A stretch of 9,863 nt of DNA from Planctomycetota bacterium. Lineage in GTDB: Bacteria > Planctomycetota > Brocadiia > SM23-32. Where the stretch lies: assembly GCA_030604585.1 (NCBI GenBank), contig JAUVVP010000037.1, forward strand, positions 1 to 9,863, given 5' to 3'. The position numbers and the translations under genes were made by a program. Under the pieces are notes generated by a model that was not told the DNA's origin, searched no databases, and saw nothing but the letters and a program-made list of their open reading frames with translations. This document shows, in pieces, positions 1 to 7,475 of the stretch (its first letter is position 1; every line of letters starts with the position of its first letter).

Positions 1-93
1 GCAGGCCGGCCCCGCCATGCCGGCCGAATCGGTCGGTCACAGAGGGGTCCGAAGGACCGCCCAGAGGACCACAGCAGGCGCAGCGTGCGATGA
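1..93 (+). CDS. Possible C-terminal end of an upstream gene (partial)
   Basis: One forward frame is open from base 1 and ends at TGA 91-93. That stop overlaps the ATG of the transporter in an ATGA arrangement, which is typical of tightly packed operons. The roughly 30 encoded residues are rich in Arg, Pro and Gly, end in an SRRSVR tail, and match no domain I know. All three forward frames are open here, so openness alone is weak evidence. If this is not coding, the stretch is simply the leader of the transporter gene. Confidence 0.2.
   Translation, partial: AGRPRHAGRIGRSQRGPKDRPEDHSRRSVR
4..25. repeat. GC-rich inverted repeat (7-bp arms, 8-nt loop)
   Basis: GGCCGGC at 4-10 and GCCGGCC at 19-25 are perfect reverse complements around an eight-base spacer. 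As RNA this would form a stable hairpin about 65 nt before the transporter start. No T-run follows, so it is not a canonical intrinsic terminator. Short GC-only arms also arise easily by chance in DNA of this composition. Confidence 0.25.
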
Positions 94-1421
94 AACTGGA
101 CAAACCGCAAAAGCTGATGCTGTTCAAGTTCTGCGCCTACGGGTTCTTGAAGAACTTGCAGTTCTTCGAGCCCTTCCTCTACCTGTTCTTCCTCGCCAGG
201 GGCCTCTCGTTCACGCAGATCGGGGTGCTGATCAGCGTGCGCGCCATCACGGTCTACGTGATGGAGATCCCGACGGGGATAATCGCCGACGTGACGGGCC
301 GGCGGCGGGCGATGATAATCGCCTTCACCTCCTACCTGGTGTCATTCGCCGTCTTCTCGCTGAGCCAGGGCTTCTGGCTCTTCATTCCGGCCATGTTCAT
401 GTTCGGCATGGGCGAGGCGTTCCGTTCCGGCACGCACAAGTCCATGATCATGCAGCACCTCGACCTGGAGGGCCTCGGGGATCGGAAGGTCCACTACTAC
501 GGCACGACGCGCTCGATGTCGCGGCTGGGCTCGGCCGTCTCGGTCCTGCTCGCCGGCGCCGTCGTGTATTCGACGGGCAGCTATGAGTTCGTCTTCATGG
601 CGACGATGGTGCCTTACGTGCTGGGGCTCCTGTTGATGATCACCTATCCTGCCGAACTGGACGGCAAGATAGAGTCCAGGGCTTCGCTGGCAACCATGTG
701 GCGCCACACTGCGGACAGCTTCAAGGCCATGTGGCACACGCGGCAGCTGACCAGGGTCCTGGTGAATGCATCGGCCCTGGATTCGTTCTTCAAGGTCGCC
801 AAGGACTACCTGCAGCCCATCTTGCAGCAAGCGGCCCTTGCCCTGCCGGTGCTGGCGGCCATCGGGGTCAAGGAGGGCGGCGAGGCGGCGGTGCTCATCA
901 CGCCGGTCTACTTCGCCATCCACCTGAACGCTTTCTTCTCCTCGCGTTACAGCGGCCGTCTTGCCGACAGGACGGGCCACCTCGGCCGGACGCTGAACGG
1001 CCTGTTCTGGGCCTTCGCGTTCGGGTTCCTGCTGGTGGGGGTCTTCCTGCGGGTCAGGCTCGTGCCGCTGGCAGTGGTCATGATGTTCTTCTTCTATACG
1101 ATCTACAACCTGAGGAAACCCGTCGTCACCGGCTTCCTGTCCGACAAGGTCAAGGCGCAGCAGCGGGCCACGGTGCTGTCCGTCCACGCCCAGATGGTGG
1201 CCATCATGCAGGCGGCCATCGCTCCGCTGCTGGGGCTCATTGCCGACAGGTTGTCCATTCCCGCCGTCTTCCTCATCGGCGGCGCAGTGCTGCTGGGAGC
1301 GGGCTTCGTCCTTCGCCTTGAGAGCCGCCCCTCCCCGGTCGAGCTTGAGGCCCCTCCGCCAGGCGCCGCCGAGCAACCGTCAGGGAACCCTTCAACAGGA
1401 AAGAGCCATGACCAGACCTGA
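90..1421 (+). CDS. Major facilitator superfamily (MFS) transporter
   Basis: This is a 443-residue inner-membrane protein with about 12 hydrophobic segments; the first begins near residue 9. The signature MFS loop motif is clear at residues 63-73 (GIIADVTGRRR: G-x3-D-x2-G-R-R). A weaker second copy lies at 289-296 (GRLADRTG) in the second half, as expected from the two-fold repeat of the family. The hydrophobic part ends near residue 410 and is followed by a Pro/Glu-rich soluble tail of about 30 residues. ATG 90 is the first usable start in the frame, but the ribosome-binding site before it is weak (AGCAGG, 73-78). The last 14 bases overlap the dehydrogenase gene, which suggests co-transcription and translational coupling. 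The substrate cannot be read from the sequence. The downstream glycan-acting genes make a sugar or small glycoside the likeliest cargo, though drug-efflux relatives of this fold exist. Confidence 0.9.
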   Translation: MKLDKPQKLMLFKFCAYGFLKNLQFFEPFLYLFFLARGLSFTQIGVLISVRAITVYVMEIPTGIIADVTGRRRAMIIAFTSYLVSFAVFSLSQGFWLFIPAMFMFGMGEAFRSGTHKSMIMQHLDLEGLGDRKVHYYGTTRSMSRLGSAVSVLLAGAVVYSTGSYEFVFMATMVPYVLGLLLMITYPAELDGKIESRASLATMWRHTADSFKAMWHTRQLTRVLVNASALDSFFKVAKDYLQPILQQAALALPVLAAIGVKEGGEAAVLITPVYFAIHLNAFFSSRYSGRLADRTGHLGRTLNGLFWAFAFGFLLVGVFLRVRLVPLAVVMMFFFYTIYNLRKPVVTGFLSDKVKAQQRATVLSVHAQMVAIMQAAIAPLLGLIADRLSIPAVFLIGGAVLLGAGFVLRLESRPSPVELEAPPPGAAEQPSGNPSTGKSHDQT

Positions 1422-2460
1422 AACGAGACGCGTGGCCGCCATTGACGGCAGCGGGCAGTTCGTATTGGTCGAGGAGGATGTACCGGCGCCAGGCCCCGGG
1501 GAGGTGCTGGTGGAGAACCGGGCGACGCTCATAAGCCCGGGGACCGAGTTGGCCGGCGTCCCCGCCATGCGCGACAACCCCAATCCGGAGGCAGCGCCGC
1601 GCAAGTTCGGCTACAGCAGCGCCGGCGTTGTGCTGGAGGCCGGCGAGGGCTGCGACGATATCCCGGCCGGCCTGGAGGTCGCCTGCATGGGGGGCGGCTA
1701 CGCGCTGCACAGCGACTACGTGGCCGTGCCCCGCAACCTGACGGTGCCGAAGCCTGAGGGCCTCAGTTTCGAGGAGGCCGCCTTCGCCCACCTCGCGGCG
1801 ACGTCTCTGCATGCCGTCCGGCGGGCCGACGTGCGCATAGGTGAGAACTTCCTGGTCGTGGGGCTCGGCATAGTGGGCCAGGTCGCGGTGCAGCTCGGCG
1901 CCATCGCCGGCGCGCACGTTGCGGCCATGGACTATCTGCCCATGCGACGCGAGCTGGCCGAGCGAGGCGGGGCGGAACTGGTTCTGGAACCGTCCGAGGA
2001 CGCCGTGTCCATCGTGCGGGAGTTCACGCGCGGCTACGGCCTGGACTGCGCCCTGCTGGCCTTCGGCGGCGACGCCAATGAGGCCGTCCGGCAGGTGAGC
2101 CGGATGATGAAGCAGGCGCCCGACGGCCATCAGATGGGCCGACTGGCCATCGTCGGAGGCGCGAGGTTCCAGGCCGAGGGCTGGCCGGTCGCCGTGGGCA
2201 ACATGGACATCCGCCCCTCGTCCCGCCCCGGCCCGGGCTACCACGACGAGGCGTGGGAACGCGGCCGGGACTACCCGCCGGTCTTCGTCCAGTGGACCAC
2301 GCGGCGCAACATGGAGGAGTGCCTGCGCTTCGCCGCCGCCGGGCGGCTGGACCTCGAGATGCTGATCACGCATCGCCTGCCGCTGGCCGATTTCGCCCAG
2401 GGCGCCGAGGCCCTGGTCAGCACCCCCGATCGCGCCCTCGCCGTCATCCTGAAACCGTAA
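1408..2460 (+). CDS. MDR-family dehydrogenase (zinc-type alcohol dehydrogenase-like), probably NAD-linked
   Basis: This is a 350-residue medium-chain dehydrogenase/reductase, which probably oxidises or reduces a sugar or polyol hydroxyl in the cytosol. It has an N-terminal GroES-like domain (about 1-130) and a Rossmann domain with the G-x-G-x-x-G loop at residues 152-157 (GLGIVG). Asp175 (AAMDY) ends the second strand; an acid there usually means NAD rather than NADP. The usual catalytic-zinc signature is missing. Where classic members carry Cys and Gly-His-Glu, this one has ISPGTELA (42-49) and FGYSSAG (67-73), and the structural Cys4 lobe is also absent. This resembles the bchC/'threonine-dehydrogenase-like' MDR branch. 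The frame is open further upstream to 1240. ATG 1408 is chosen because AGGA (1397-1400) precedes it and because the family starts here. It overlaps the transporter gene by 14 bp. The substrate is not known. Confidence 0.88.
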   Translation: MTRPETRRVAAIDGSGQFVLVEEDVPAPGPGEVLVENRATLISPGTELAGVPAMRDNPNPEAAPRKFGYSSAGVVLEAGEGCDDIPAGLEVACMGGGYALHSDYVAVPRNLTVPKPEGLSFEEAAFAHLAATSLHAVRRADVRIGENFLVVGLGIVGQVAVQLGAIAGAHVAAMDYLPMRRELAERGGAELVLEPSEDAVSIVREFTRGYGLDCALLAFGGDANEAVRQVSRMMKQAPDGHQMGRLAIVGGARFQAEGWPVAVGNMDIRPSSRPGPGYHDEAWERGRDYPPVFVQWTTRRNMEECLRFAAAGRLDLEMLITHRLPLADFAQGAEALVSTPDRALAVILKP

Positions 2461-2516
2461 GCGCACGTGGGACCGGCTCAGCCGCACCTCTTCCACGGAG
2501 TGCCAGGCAGAGAGCA

Positions 2517-2533
2517 CGATCAGCCCCTGATCG
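2517..2533. promoter_or_regulatory. Perfect 7-bp dyad in the leader of the isomerase gene
   Basis: CGATCAG (2517-2523), a CCC spacer and CTGATCG (2527-2533) form a perfect inverted repeat. It lies within the 96-bp gap between the dehydrogenase stop and the isomerase start, five bases before the Shine-Dalgarno site. As DNA it could be an operator half-site pair. As RNA it would be a short hairpin beside the ribosome-binding site. No T-run follows, so it is unlikely to be a terminator. No promoter boxes are obvious nearby, so its role is uncertain. Confidence 0.35.
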
Positions 2534-2538
2534 ACCAC

Positions 2539-2546
2539 AAAGGAGG
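2539..2546 (+). promoter_or_regulatory. Strong Shine-Dalgarno site fixing the isomerase start
   Basis: AAAGGAGG is close to a full anti-16S match and ends ten bases before ATG 2557. The same frame is open back to a GTG at 2467, but that start has no ribosome-binding site and would add a Pro/His-rich stretch unlike the family. This site therefore decides the start at 2557. Confidence 0.75.
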
Positions 2547-2556
2547 ATTCGCTGAC

Positions 2557-3969
2557 ATGGCCGACCTCACAGCACGGATGCCCAGGCCGCGGATAGGCCT
2601 TCTGCCCACGGGCCACTTCTACTACTGGGACCAGTTCCCGAGGCTGAAGGAGATGGGCCTGCGGATGTACGCGAAGCTGCGCGAGCATCTGGAGCGGATA
2701 GGCGAGGTGATCGCGCCGGAGCTGGTAGACACGATAGAGAAGGCCCGGGAGGCGGGCGAGTTCTTCCGGCAGCAGGACGTGGACATCCTGCTCGTCTTTC
2801 CGTTCGGCTATACGCCGGGGATGTGCGTGCTGCCCGCCGTGGAGCGAATCGGGGCGCCGATCCGCCTGCTGAACGCGCACGAGGACAGCTCGTACGACTA
2901 CAAGAGCGCGGACACGACGGTCTACCTGCATCACGAGGGGCCCTGCTGCATCCCCGAGTACTCGGCCGGGCTGTTGGCGATGGGCAAGGAGTTCAGGGTC
3001 CGCAGCGGGCCGTTCAGTTCGGAGCGGCTCTGGAATGAGATCGGCGCCGACTGCCGCGGCGCAGCCGCCGCGCGCGCCTTCAGGCAGATGAACGTGGGGC
3101 TTCTGGGCGAGACCTACCCGAACATGGTGGACATGCCGATTGACGAGCATCGCGTGCTGCGCGCGACGGGCCGGATGATCATTCGGCCCGAGGTCGAAGA
3201 GATCGAGGAGGCATATCACCGCGTCACGCAGGAGCAACTGGAGGACATGTACCGTCAGCTCCGCGAGATGTACGACGTGGACGAGACCGTAACGAACGAG
3301 CACATGCGGTTCTCCGCCCAACTGGCGGTTGCTTACGAGGAGGTGATCTGCAAGCACGACATCTATGCCTTCGGCTACTACTGGTGGGGCGAGAAGGAGC
3401 TGCTTACCCTCATGCGCTCCCAGTCCGGCCTGGCCGTGTCGCGCCTGGCGTCCATGGGGCGACCGGGCGTGAACGAGGGCGACCTCAAGACGGCCATGGC
3501 CATGAAGGCGCTCGACCTGCTGGGCGGCGGCGGCATGTTCGTCGAGTTCTTCGCCATAGACTATGATGAGGACTTCCTCCTGCTGGGCCATGACGGACCG
3601 AGCAACGTCAATCTGAGCGACGGCAGGCCGAGGCTTCAGCACCTGGAAGTCCACCACGGCAAGTCCGGCCACGGGCTCGGCATTGACTTCGACGTGCGGC
3701 AGGGACCGGTCACGCTCCTGAACCTGTCCCAGTTCGACGCGGGCGAGACGTTCAAGCTCATCTACACGACCGGCGAGATCATACCGGGCGACATTCTGGC
3801 CATCGGCAATCCGAACTGCCGCGTGCGCATCCAGAAGCCCATCCACGAGTTCATGGACGAGTGGTGCCGGCAGGGGCCGGCGCACCATATCGCCCTGGGC
3901 ATCGGAGATCACAGCCGGGAGATAGAGGCGTTCGCCGAAGCGATGGACTTCGCGGCCGTGCGCGTCTGA
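2557..3969 (+). CDS. L-fucose/L-arabinose isomerase family protein
   Basis: This is a 470-residue cytosolic protein of the aldose-ketose isomerase fold shared by AraA and FucI; AraA of E. coli has 500 residues. These enzymes interconvert an aldose and a ketose using a divalent metal, usually Mn2+, held by acidic and His residues. Candidate ligands lie in the expected order: Glu307 (GVNEGDLKTA), an acidic cluster at 335-339 (DYDED), His345 (GHDGP) and the late pair His443-His444 (AHHIAL). The C-terminal GDHSREIEAFAEAMD stretch (452-466) resembles the end of fucose-isomerase-like proteins. The N-terminal third (GLLPTGHFYYWDQFP) is the substrate-recognition Rossmann-like domain. It is only distantly related to true AraA, so the sugar (arabinose, fucose, rhamnose or another) cannot be assigned. 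Its position between a dehydrogenase and an alpha-L-rhamnosidase hints at a deoxyhexose or pentose. A role other than isomerase is possible for such divergent members. Confidence 0.85.
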   Translation: MADLTARMPRPRIGLLPTGHFYYWDQFPRLKEMGLRMYAKLREHLERIGEVIAPELVDTIEKAREAGEFFRQQDVDILLVFPFGYTPGMCVLPAVERIGAPIRLLNAHEDSSYDYKSADTTVYLHHEGPCCIPEYSAGLLAMGKEFRVRSGPFSSERLWNEIGADCRGAAAARAFRQMNVGLLGETYPNMVDMPIDEHRVLRATGRMIIRPEVEEIEEAYHRVTQEQLEDMYRQLREMYDVDETVTNEHMRFSAQLAVAYEEVICKHDIYAFGYYWWGEKELLTLMRSQSGLAVSRLASMGRPGVNEGDLKTAMAMKALDLLGGGGMFVEFFAIDYDEDFLLLGHDGPSNVNLSDGRPRLQHLEVHHGKSGHGLGIDFDVRQGPVTLLNLSQFDAGETFKLIYTTGEIIPGDILAIGNPNCRVRIQKPIHEFMDEWCRQGPAHHIALGIGDHSREIEAFAEAMDFAAVRV

Positions 3970-4018
3970 ACGTTGTGTTGGAGACCGCCTCGCCCGCGTG
4001 CCCCAAAGCAGAAAGCGG

Positions 4019-4624
4019 ATGTCGCTTATGCCCATTCCCGACCCGCTGGTCGTTCTGACCTTCGACGACGGCAACAAGTCCGACGTGGCCTTCGTCGCCC
4101 CACTGCTGAAGCGCTACGGCTTCGGCGCCACGTTCTTCATCACCGAGGGCCTGGAGTTCCTCAACGACAAGCGGCGCTGCATGACGTGGGAGGAGGTCCG
4201 CAGCCTGCACGAAGCCGGTTTCGAGATCGGCAACCACACCCGCAGCCACGACGACCCCAGGAAGCAGTCGAAGGAGGAGTTCCTCGCCGAAGTGGAGCAC
4301 ATGGAGCGACGCCTTGAGAAGAACGGCATCGAGGCGCCGCGGACCTTCTGTTATCCGGGCTACTTCTTCAACCGATCCGCCGTGGACGTGCTGGCGCAGA
4401 AAGGCTACCTCTTCGCGCGTCGCGGTCTGAAGCCGGAGTTCCCGGCGGAAGACGGCTGCGGTCGCGCTTACGAGCCGGACGAGGACCATCCGCTGCTGAT
4501 CCCTGCAACATTCGCCTCCGGGCCGAACGCGACTTTCGGCGACCTCCGCCGAGCCGTCGAGCAGGCCCGCGACGGAAAGATCGCGGTGCTGGCGTTTCAC
4601 GGCGTGCCGGACGGCTACGCCTAG
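4019..4624 (+). CDS. Polysaccharide deacetylase (CE4/NodB-like), cut short by in-frame TAG
   Basis: The product is a NodB-fold metal-dependent deacetylase that removes acyl groups from (amino)sugars. Visible motifs are TFDDG at residues 14-18 (catalytic and metal Asp16/Asp17), H-x3-H at 73-77 (metal His73 and His77), CYPGY at 111-115 (substrate groove) and AFHGVPDG with His194 (active-site His). There is no signal peptide, so it should be cytosolic. The frame ends at TAG 4622-4624 after 201 residues. The same frame then continues as recognisable family sequence to 4777, so the reading frame appears interrupted. All core motifs lie before the stop, but about 50 C-terminal residues would be lost. 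ATG 4019 follows a weak purine-rich site. GTG 3998 and ATG 4028 are alternatives. The gene starts 49 bp after the isomerase stop, probably in the same operon. Confidence 0.82.
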   Translation: MSLMPIPDPLVVLTFDDGNKSDVAFVAPLLKRYGFGATFFITEGLEFLNDKRRCMTWEEVRSLHEAGFEIGNHTRSHDDPRKQSKEEFLAEVEHMERRLEKNGIEAPRTFCYPGYFFNRSAVDVLAQKGYLFARRGLKPEFPAEDGCGRAYEPDEDHPLLIPATFASGPNATFGDLRRAVEQARDGKIAVLAFHGVPDGYA

Positions 4625-4777
4625 ATCCACACGGAACCCGCTGCGTTCGAGACCTACATGCAGCATCTGCACCGGCAGCGCTGCACCGTCATCGCCATGC
4701 GCGACCTGGCAAGATACGTCGATCCGGGCGTCCGCCCCGACGATCCCCTTGGGCCGATAGAGAGGAGACTTGCATGA
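4625..4777 (+). pseudogene. Detached C-terminal part of the polysaccharide deacetylase
   Basis: The 50 codons after TAG 4622-4624, read in the same frame, give IHTEPAAFETYMQHLHRQ at the start, then TVIAMRDLARYVDP, and end at TGA 4775-4777. The segments H-T-(E/D)-P-x-x-F-x-x-Y-M-x-x-L and V-I-A-M-R-D-L-A-x-Y-V-D-P are what I recall from the C-terminal helix region of this deacetylase subgroup. The stop at 4777 overlaps the rhamnosidase ATG as ATGA, which is how an intact gene would end in this operon. A single TGG-to-TAG change (Trp to amber) best explains the break. No start codon with a ribosome-binding site lies early in this piece, so it is probably not translated alone. Confidence 0.75.
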
Positions 4778-7455
4778 GACCCGGAGGCCTGAAGTGCGAA
4801 TACGCCGTCAACCCCCTGGGCATTGACGCCGCTCAGCCCCGGTTCAGTTGGCTGCTCGAGTCCGATCGGCGCGGACAGGTCCAGACAGCCTATCGGGTCC
4901 TGGTCGCAAGCACCGAGCAAGTCCTTGCGGACGGCGTTGGCGACAAATGGGAGAGCGGCAAGGTCGAGTCGGACCGGTCCGTCAACGTGCCGTACGAGGG
5001 CGGCGCTCTGGCAAGCGGCGAGAAGTGTTACTGGCAGGTCCGCTGCTGGGATAGGGACGGGGAAGCCGGCCCCTCCAGCGTGCCTGCGACGTTCGAGATG
5101 GGCCTGCTCGACGCGGGCGACTGGCAGGGCAAGTGGATCGGCACTCGGCAGAAGGTATCGTCCCCCCTGCTGCGAAAGACCTTCACGTGCAGCAAACCGG
5201 TCAGGCGGGCCAGGGTCTACGTGTGCGGCCTGGGATACTACGAGCTGCATGTGAACGGCCGGCGCGTCGGCGATCACGTGCTCGATCCCGCCACGACCTA
5301 CTACCGCAACATCCGGCCCTTCGAGCTTCAGGCGCGCGCGCTCTACGTCACCTACGACGTGACCGAGATGCTGCGGCAGGGGGCGAACGTCATGGCCGTC
5401 ATGCTCGGGCACGGCTGGTACAGCGCCGACGGTGATCCGCCCGGCCGGACGCCCTACGCGGACAGGCCGACGCTGCTCTTGCAGATGAACGTCGAGTTCG
5501 AGGACGGCGAGACGATGGCGATCGCCACCGACGAGTCGTGGAAGAGTGCAAGCGGGCCGATCACGGCCAATGACTTCGCCGGGGGCGAGCACTACGACGC
5601 CCGCCTGGAGATAGCCGGCTGGGACGCGCCGGAGAGCGACGATTCGGAGTGGGATACTGCCGTCCTGGCCACAGCGCCGGGCGGCGTGCTCACTGCGCAG
5701 TCACTGCCGCCGATCCGCGTCATGCAGACGCTCAGACCCACCAGAATCCTCGAGTCGGCCACCGGGAGCCACATCTTCGACATGGGGCAGCACTTCTCGG
5801 GCTGGGCGAGGCTGCGGGTCAAAGGCCCCAGGGGCGCCAGGGTGACGCTCCGTTACGCCGGGCGCGTCAACTACGACGTGCCGGCCCTGGACCGCCGCAA
5901 CAACCTGTGGTTCACCGACGCCGAGCAGACCGATTCCTACGTCCTCAAGGGCGGCGGAGTCGAGGTCTGGGAGCCGCGCTTCACGCTGCACGGTTTCCGC
6001 TACGTTGAGGTAATCGGCTATCCCGGCACGCCCACGCTGGACGACCTGGAGGGACGCGTCGTCTACACCGCCGTGGAAACGGTCGGCGATTTCGAATGCT
6101 CCAACGACCTGATCAACAGCATCCACCATAACGCGTGCTGGACCTTCATGGCCAGCATGCAGGGCATCCCCCAGGACGCGGCCGAGCGCGCCGAACGCGT
6201 CGGATGGCTGGGCGACACGGGCTTCGTCATCGAGGACTACCTCTACAACTTCGACACCGCCAGCTTCTGGGCCAAGTGGGTGCTCGACATCCGCGACGCA
6301 CAGAAGGCCGACGGCGCCGTGCCGCACGTCAGCCCCGTTCACTGGAGCGGCGGCTACTCGTACTGGCCCACCTGGCAGAGCACCTATCCCGTCATCGTGT
6401 GGCGGCTCTTCCAGTACTACGGTGACGCGCGCGTCCTGGCCGAGCACTACGACGGGGTCAAGAAGCTTGTCGACTACTTCGGCACCCAGACGGAAGGCCT
6501 GATCGTCCCCGAGGACGAGTGGGGCAAGATGCCCCTGGGCGACCACATGGAGCCGCAGCCGGACCGCACCAGCAGCCACTTCCCGAACCGAACGTCGCCT
6601 TCCCTCTGCTCGACGGCCTACTACTACTTCAGCGCGGTGATTCTGGCCAGGATGGCTGCGGAACTCGGCCGTGACGCCGACGCCGACACCTACTCCGAAC
6701 TGGCCCGGAAGATCAAGGACGCCTACAACCGCAAGTTCCTCGACGAAGCAACGAACCAGTACTCCACCGGCAGCCAGACCTCCAACGCGCTGTCGCTCTA
6801 CCTCGGGCTCGTCCCGGCCGAACGGGAGCAGGCCGTCCTTGCGAACCTCGTTGACGACATCATGAACGAGCACGGCGGCCACCTCTCGACGGGCATTATC
6901 GGCACGGACGCCCTTGAACAGGCGCTGCCTGAGTTCGGTCGCGCGGACGTCATGTACACCATTGCCGCGCAGACCACCTTCCCGAGTTGGGGCTATATGG
7001 TGGTCAACGGCGCCACCAGCATCTGGGAGGACTGGGAGGGCAGCGACCGGCGCAGCGTCAGCATGAAGATGCTGGCGAGCTGCGAGAAGTTCTTCTACAA
7101 GGACCTGGCCGGCATCAGCCCCGCCGCCCCCGGCTTTGGACGGATCATAGTCAGGCCGCAGCCCGTCGGCGACCTGACCTGGGCGAAGGCGTCGTACATG
7201 AGCGTCCACGGCCCGATCGAGAGCGGCTGGCGCCTGGAGAACGGCCGATTCCACCTGAGCGTGACCATCCCTGCCAATACAAGCGCTACGGTAGTCATAC
7301 CGACTTCCGATCCGAACAGCGCGACCGAAGGCAACCTGCCGGTCGAGAGAACCGAGGGGGTCCGCGTGCTGGAGCGCTCGCGGGACGAAGTCATCCTCGG
7401 GGTCGGATCGGGCACGTATCAGTTCAGCGCGGCTCGGCCAGGCCGGCCCATCTGA
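4774..7455 (+). CDS. Alpha-L-rhamnosidase, glycoside hydrolase family 78
   Basis: This 893-residue enzyme hydrolyses terminal alpha-L-rhamnose from glycosides or oligosaccharides by an inverting mechanism. The N-terminal Ig-like domain opens with the family signature (LKCEYAVNPLGIDAAQPRFSW, residues 7-27) and ends at DWQGKWIG (116-123). It is followed by the rhamnosidase N beta domain (about 139-310), a concanavalin-like beta domain (about 325-430), the (alpha/alpha)6 catalytic barrel (about 435-775) and a C-terminal beta domain (about 780-860). Catalytic residues by family comparison are Asp468, Glu474 (general acid) and Asp481 in DAAERAERVGWLGD, and Glu752 (general base) in ATSIWEDWEG. The spacing fits the DxPQRxERxGWxGD subgroup, but Cys-Pro is replaced by Ala-Ala. 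There is no signal peptide, so it should act in the cytosol on imported substrate. The start at 4774 follows AGGAG (4763-4767) and overlaps the upstream frame by 4 bp. Confidence 0.95.
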   Translation: MRPGGLKCEYAVNPLGIDAAQPRFSWLLESDRRGQVQTAYRVLVASTEQVLADGVGDKWESGKVESDRSVNVPYEGGALASGEKCYWQVRCWDRDGEAGPSSVPATFEMGLLDAGDWQGKWIGTRQKVSSPLLRKTFTCSKPVRRARVYVCGLGYYELHVNGRRVGDHVLDPATTYYRNIRPFELQARALYVTYDVTEMLRQGANVMAVMLGHGWYSADGDPPGRTPYADRPTLLLQMNVEFEDGETMAIATDESWKSASGPITANDFAGGEHYDARLEIAGWDAPESDDSEWDTAVLATAPGGVLTAQSLPPIRVMQTLRPTRILESATGSHIFDMGQHFSGWARLRVKGPRGARVTLRYAGRVNYDVPALDRRNNLWFTDAEQTDSYVLKGGGVEVWEPRFTLHGFRYVEVIGYPGTPTLDDLEGRVVYTAVETVGDFECSNDLINSIHHNACWTFMASMQGIPQDAAERAERVGWLGDTGFVIEDYLYNFDTASFWAKWVLDIRDAQKADGAVPHVSPVHWSGGYSYWPTWQSTYPVIVWRLFQYYGDARVLAEHYDGVKKLVDYFGTQTEGLIVPEDEWGKMPLGDHMEPQPDRTSSHFPNRTSPSLCSTAYYYFSAVILARMAAELGRDADADTYSELARKIKDAYNRKFLDEATNQYSTGSQTSNALSLYLGLVPAEREQAVLANLVDDIMNEHGGHLSTGIIGTDALEQALPEFGRADVMYTIAAQTTFPSWGYMVVNGATSIWEDWEGSDRRSVSMKMLASCEKFFYKDLAGISPAAPGFGRIIVRPQPVGDLTWAKASYMSVHGPIESGWRLENGRFHLSVTIPANTSATVVIPTSDPNSATEGNLPVERTEGVRVLERSRDEVILGVGSGTYQFSAARPGRPI

Positions 7456-7475
7456 CCTATGTAGCTCAGGCTCCA

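Noticed and set aside
46..58. GGTCC-GAA-GGACC small hairpin before the transporter
   Set aside because: A five-pair stem with a three-base loop is too small to separate from chance in this composition, and no T-run follows.
1273..4077. A 934-codon open frame on the minus strand
   Set aside because: It lies opposite three convincing forward genes, encodes His/Arg/Val-rich sequence with no recognisable domain, and is the expected antisense shadow of GC-rich third codon positions.
4619..4627. Pyrrolysine insertion at the TAG
   Set aside because: The site is not in a methylamine methyltransferase, the flanking sequence fits a lost Trp better, and no pyl genes are visible in the window. It is kept only as a remote option under the amber-codon finding.
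4658..4777. Possible small independent gene from ATG 4658
   Set aside because: There is no ribosome-binding site, and the encoded residues are the natural C-terminus of the deacetylase in the same frame.
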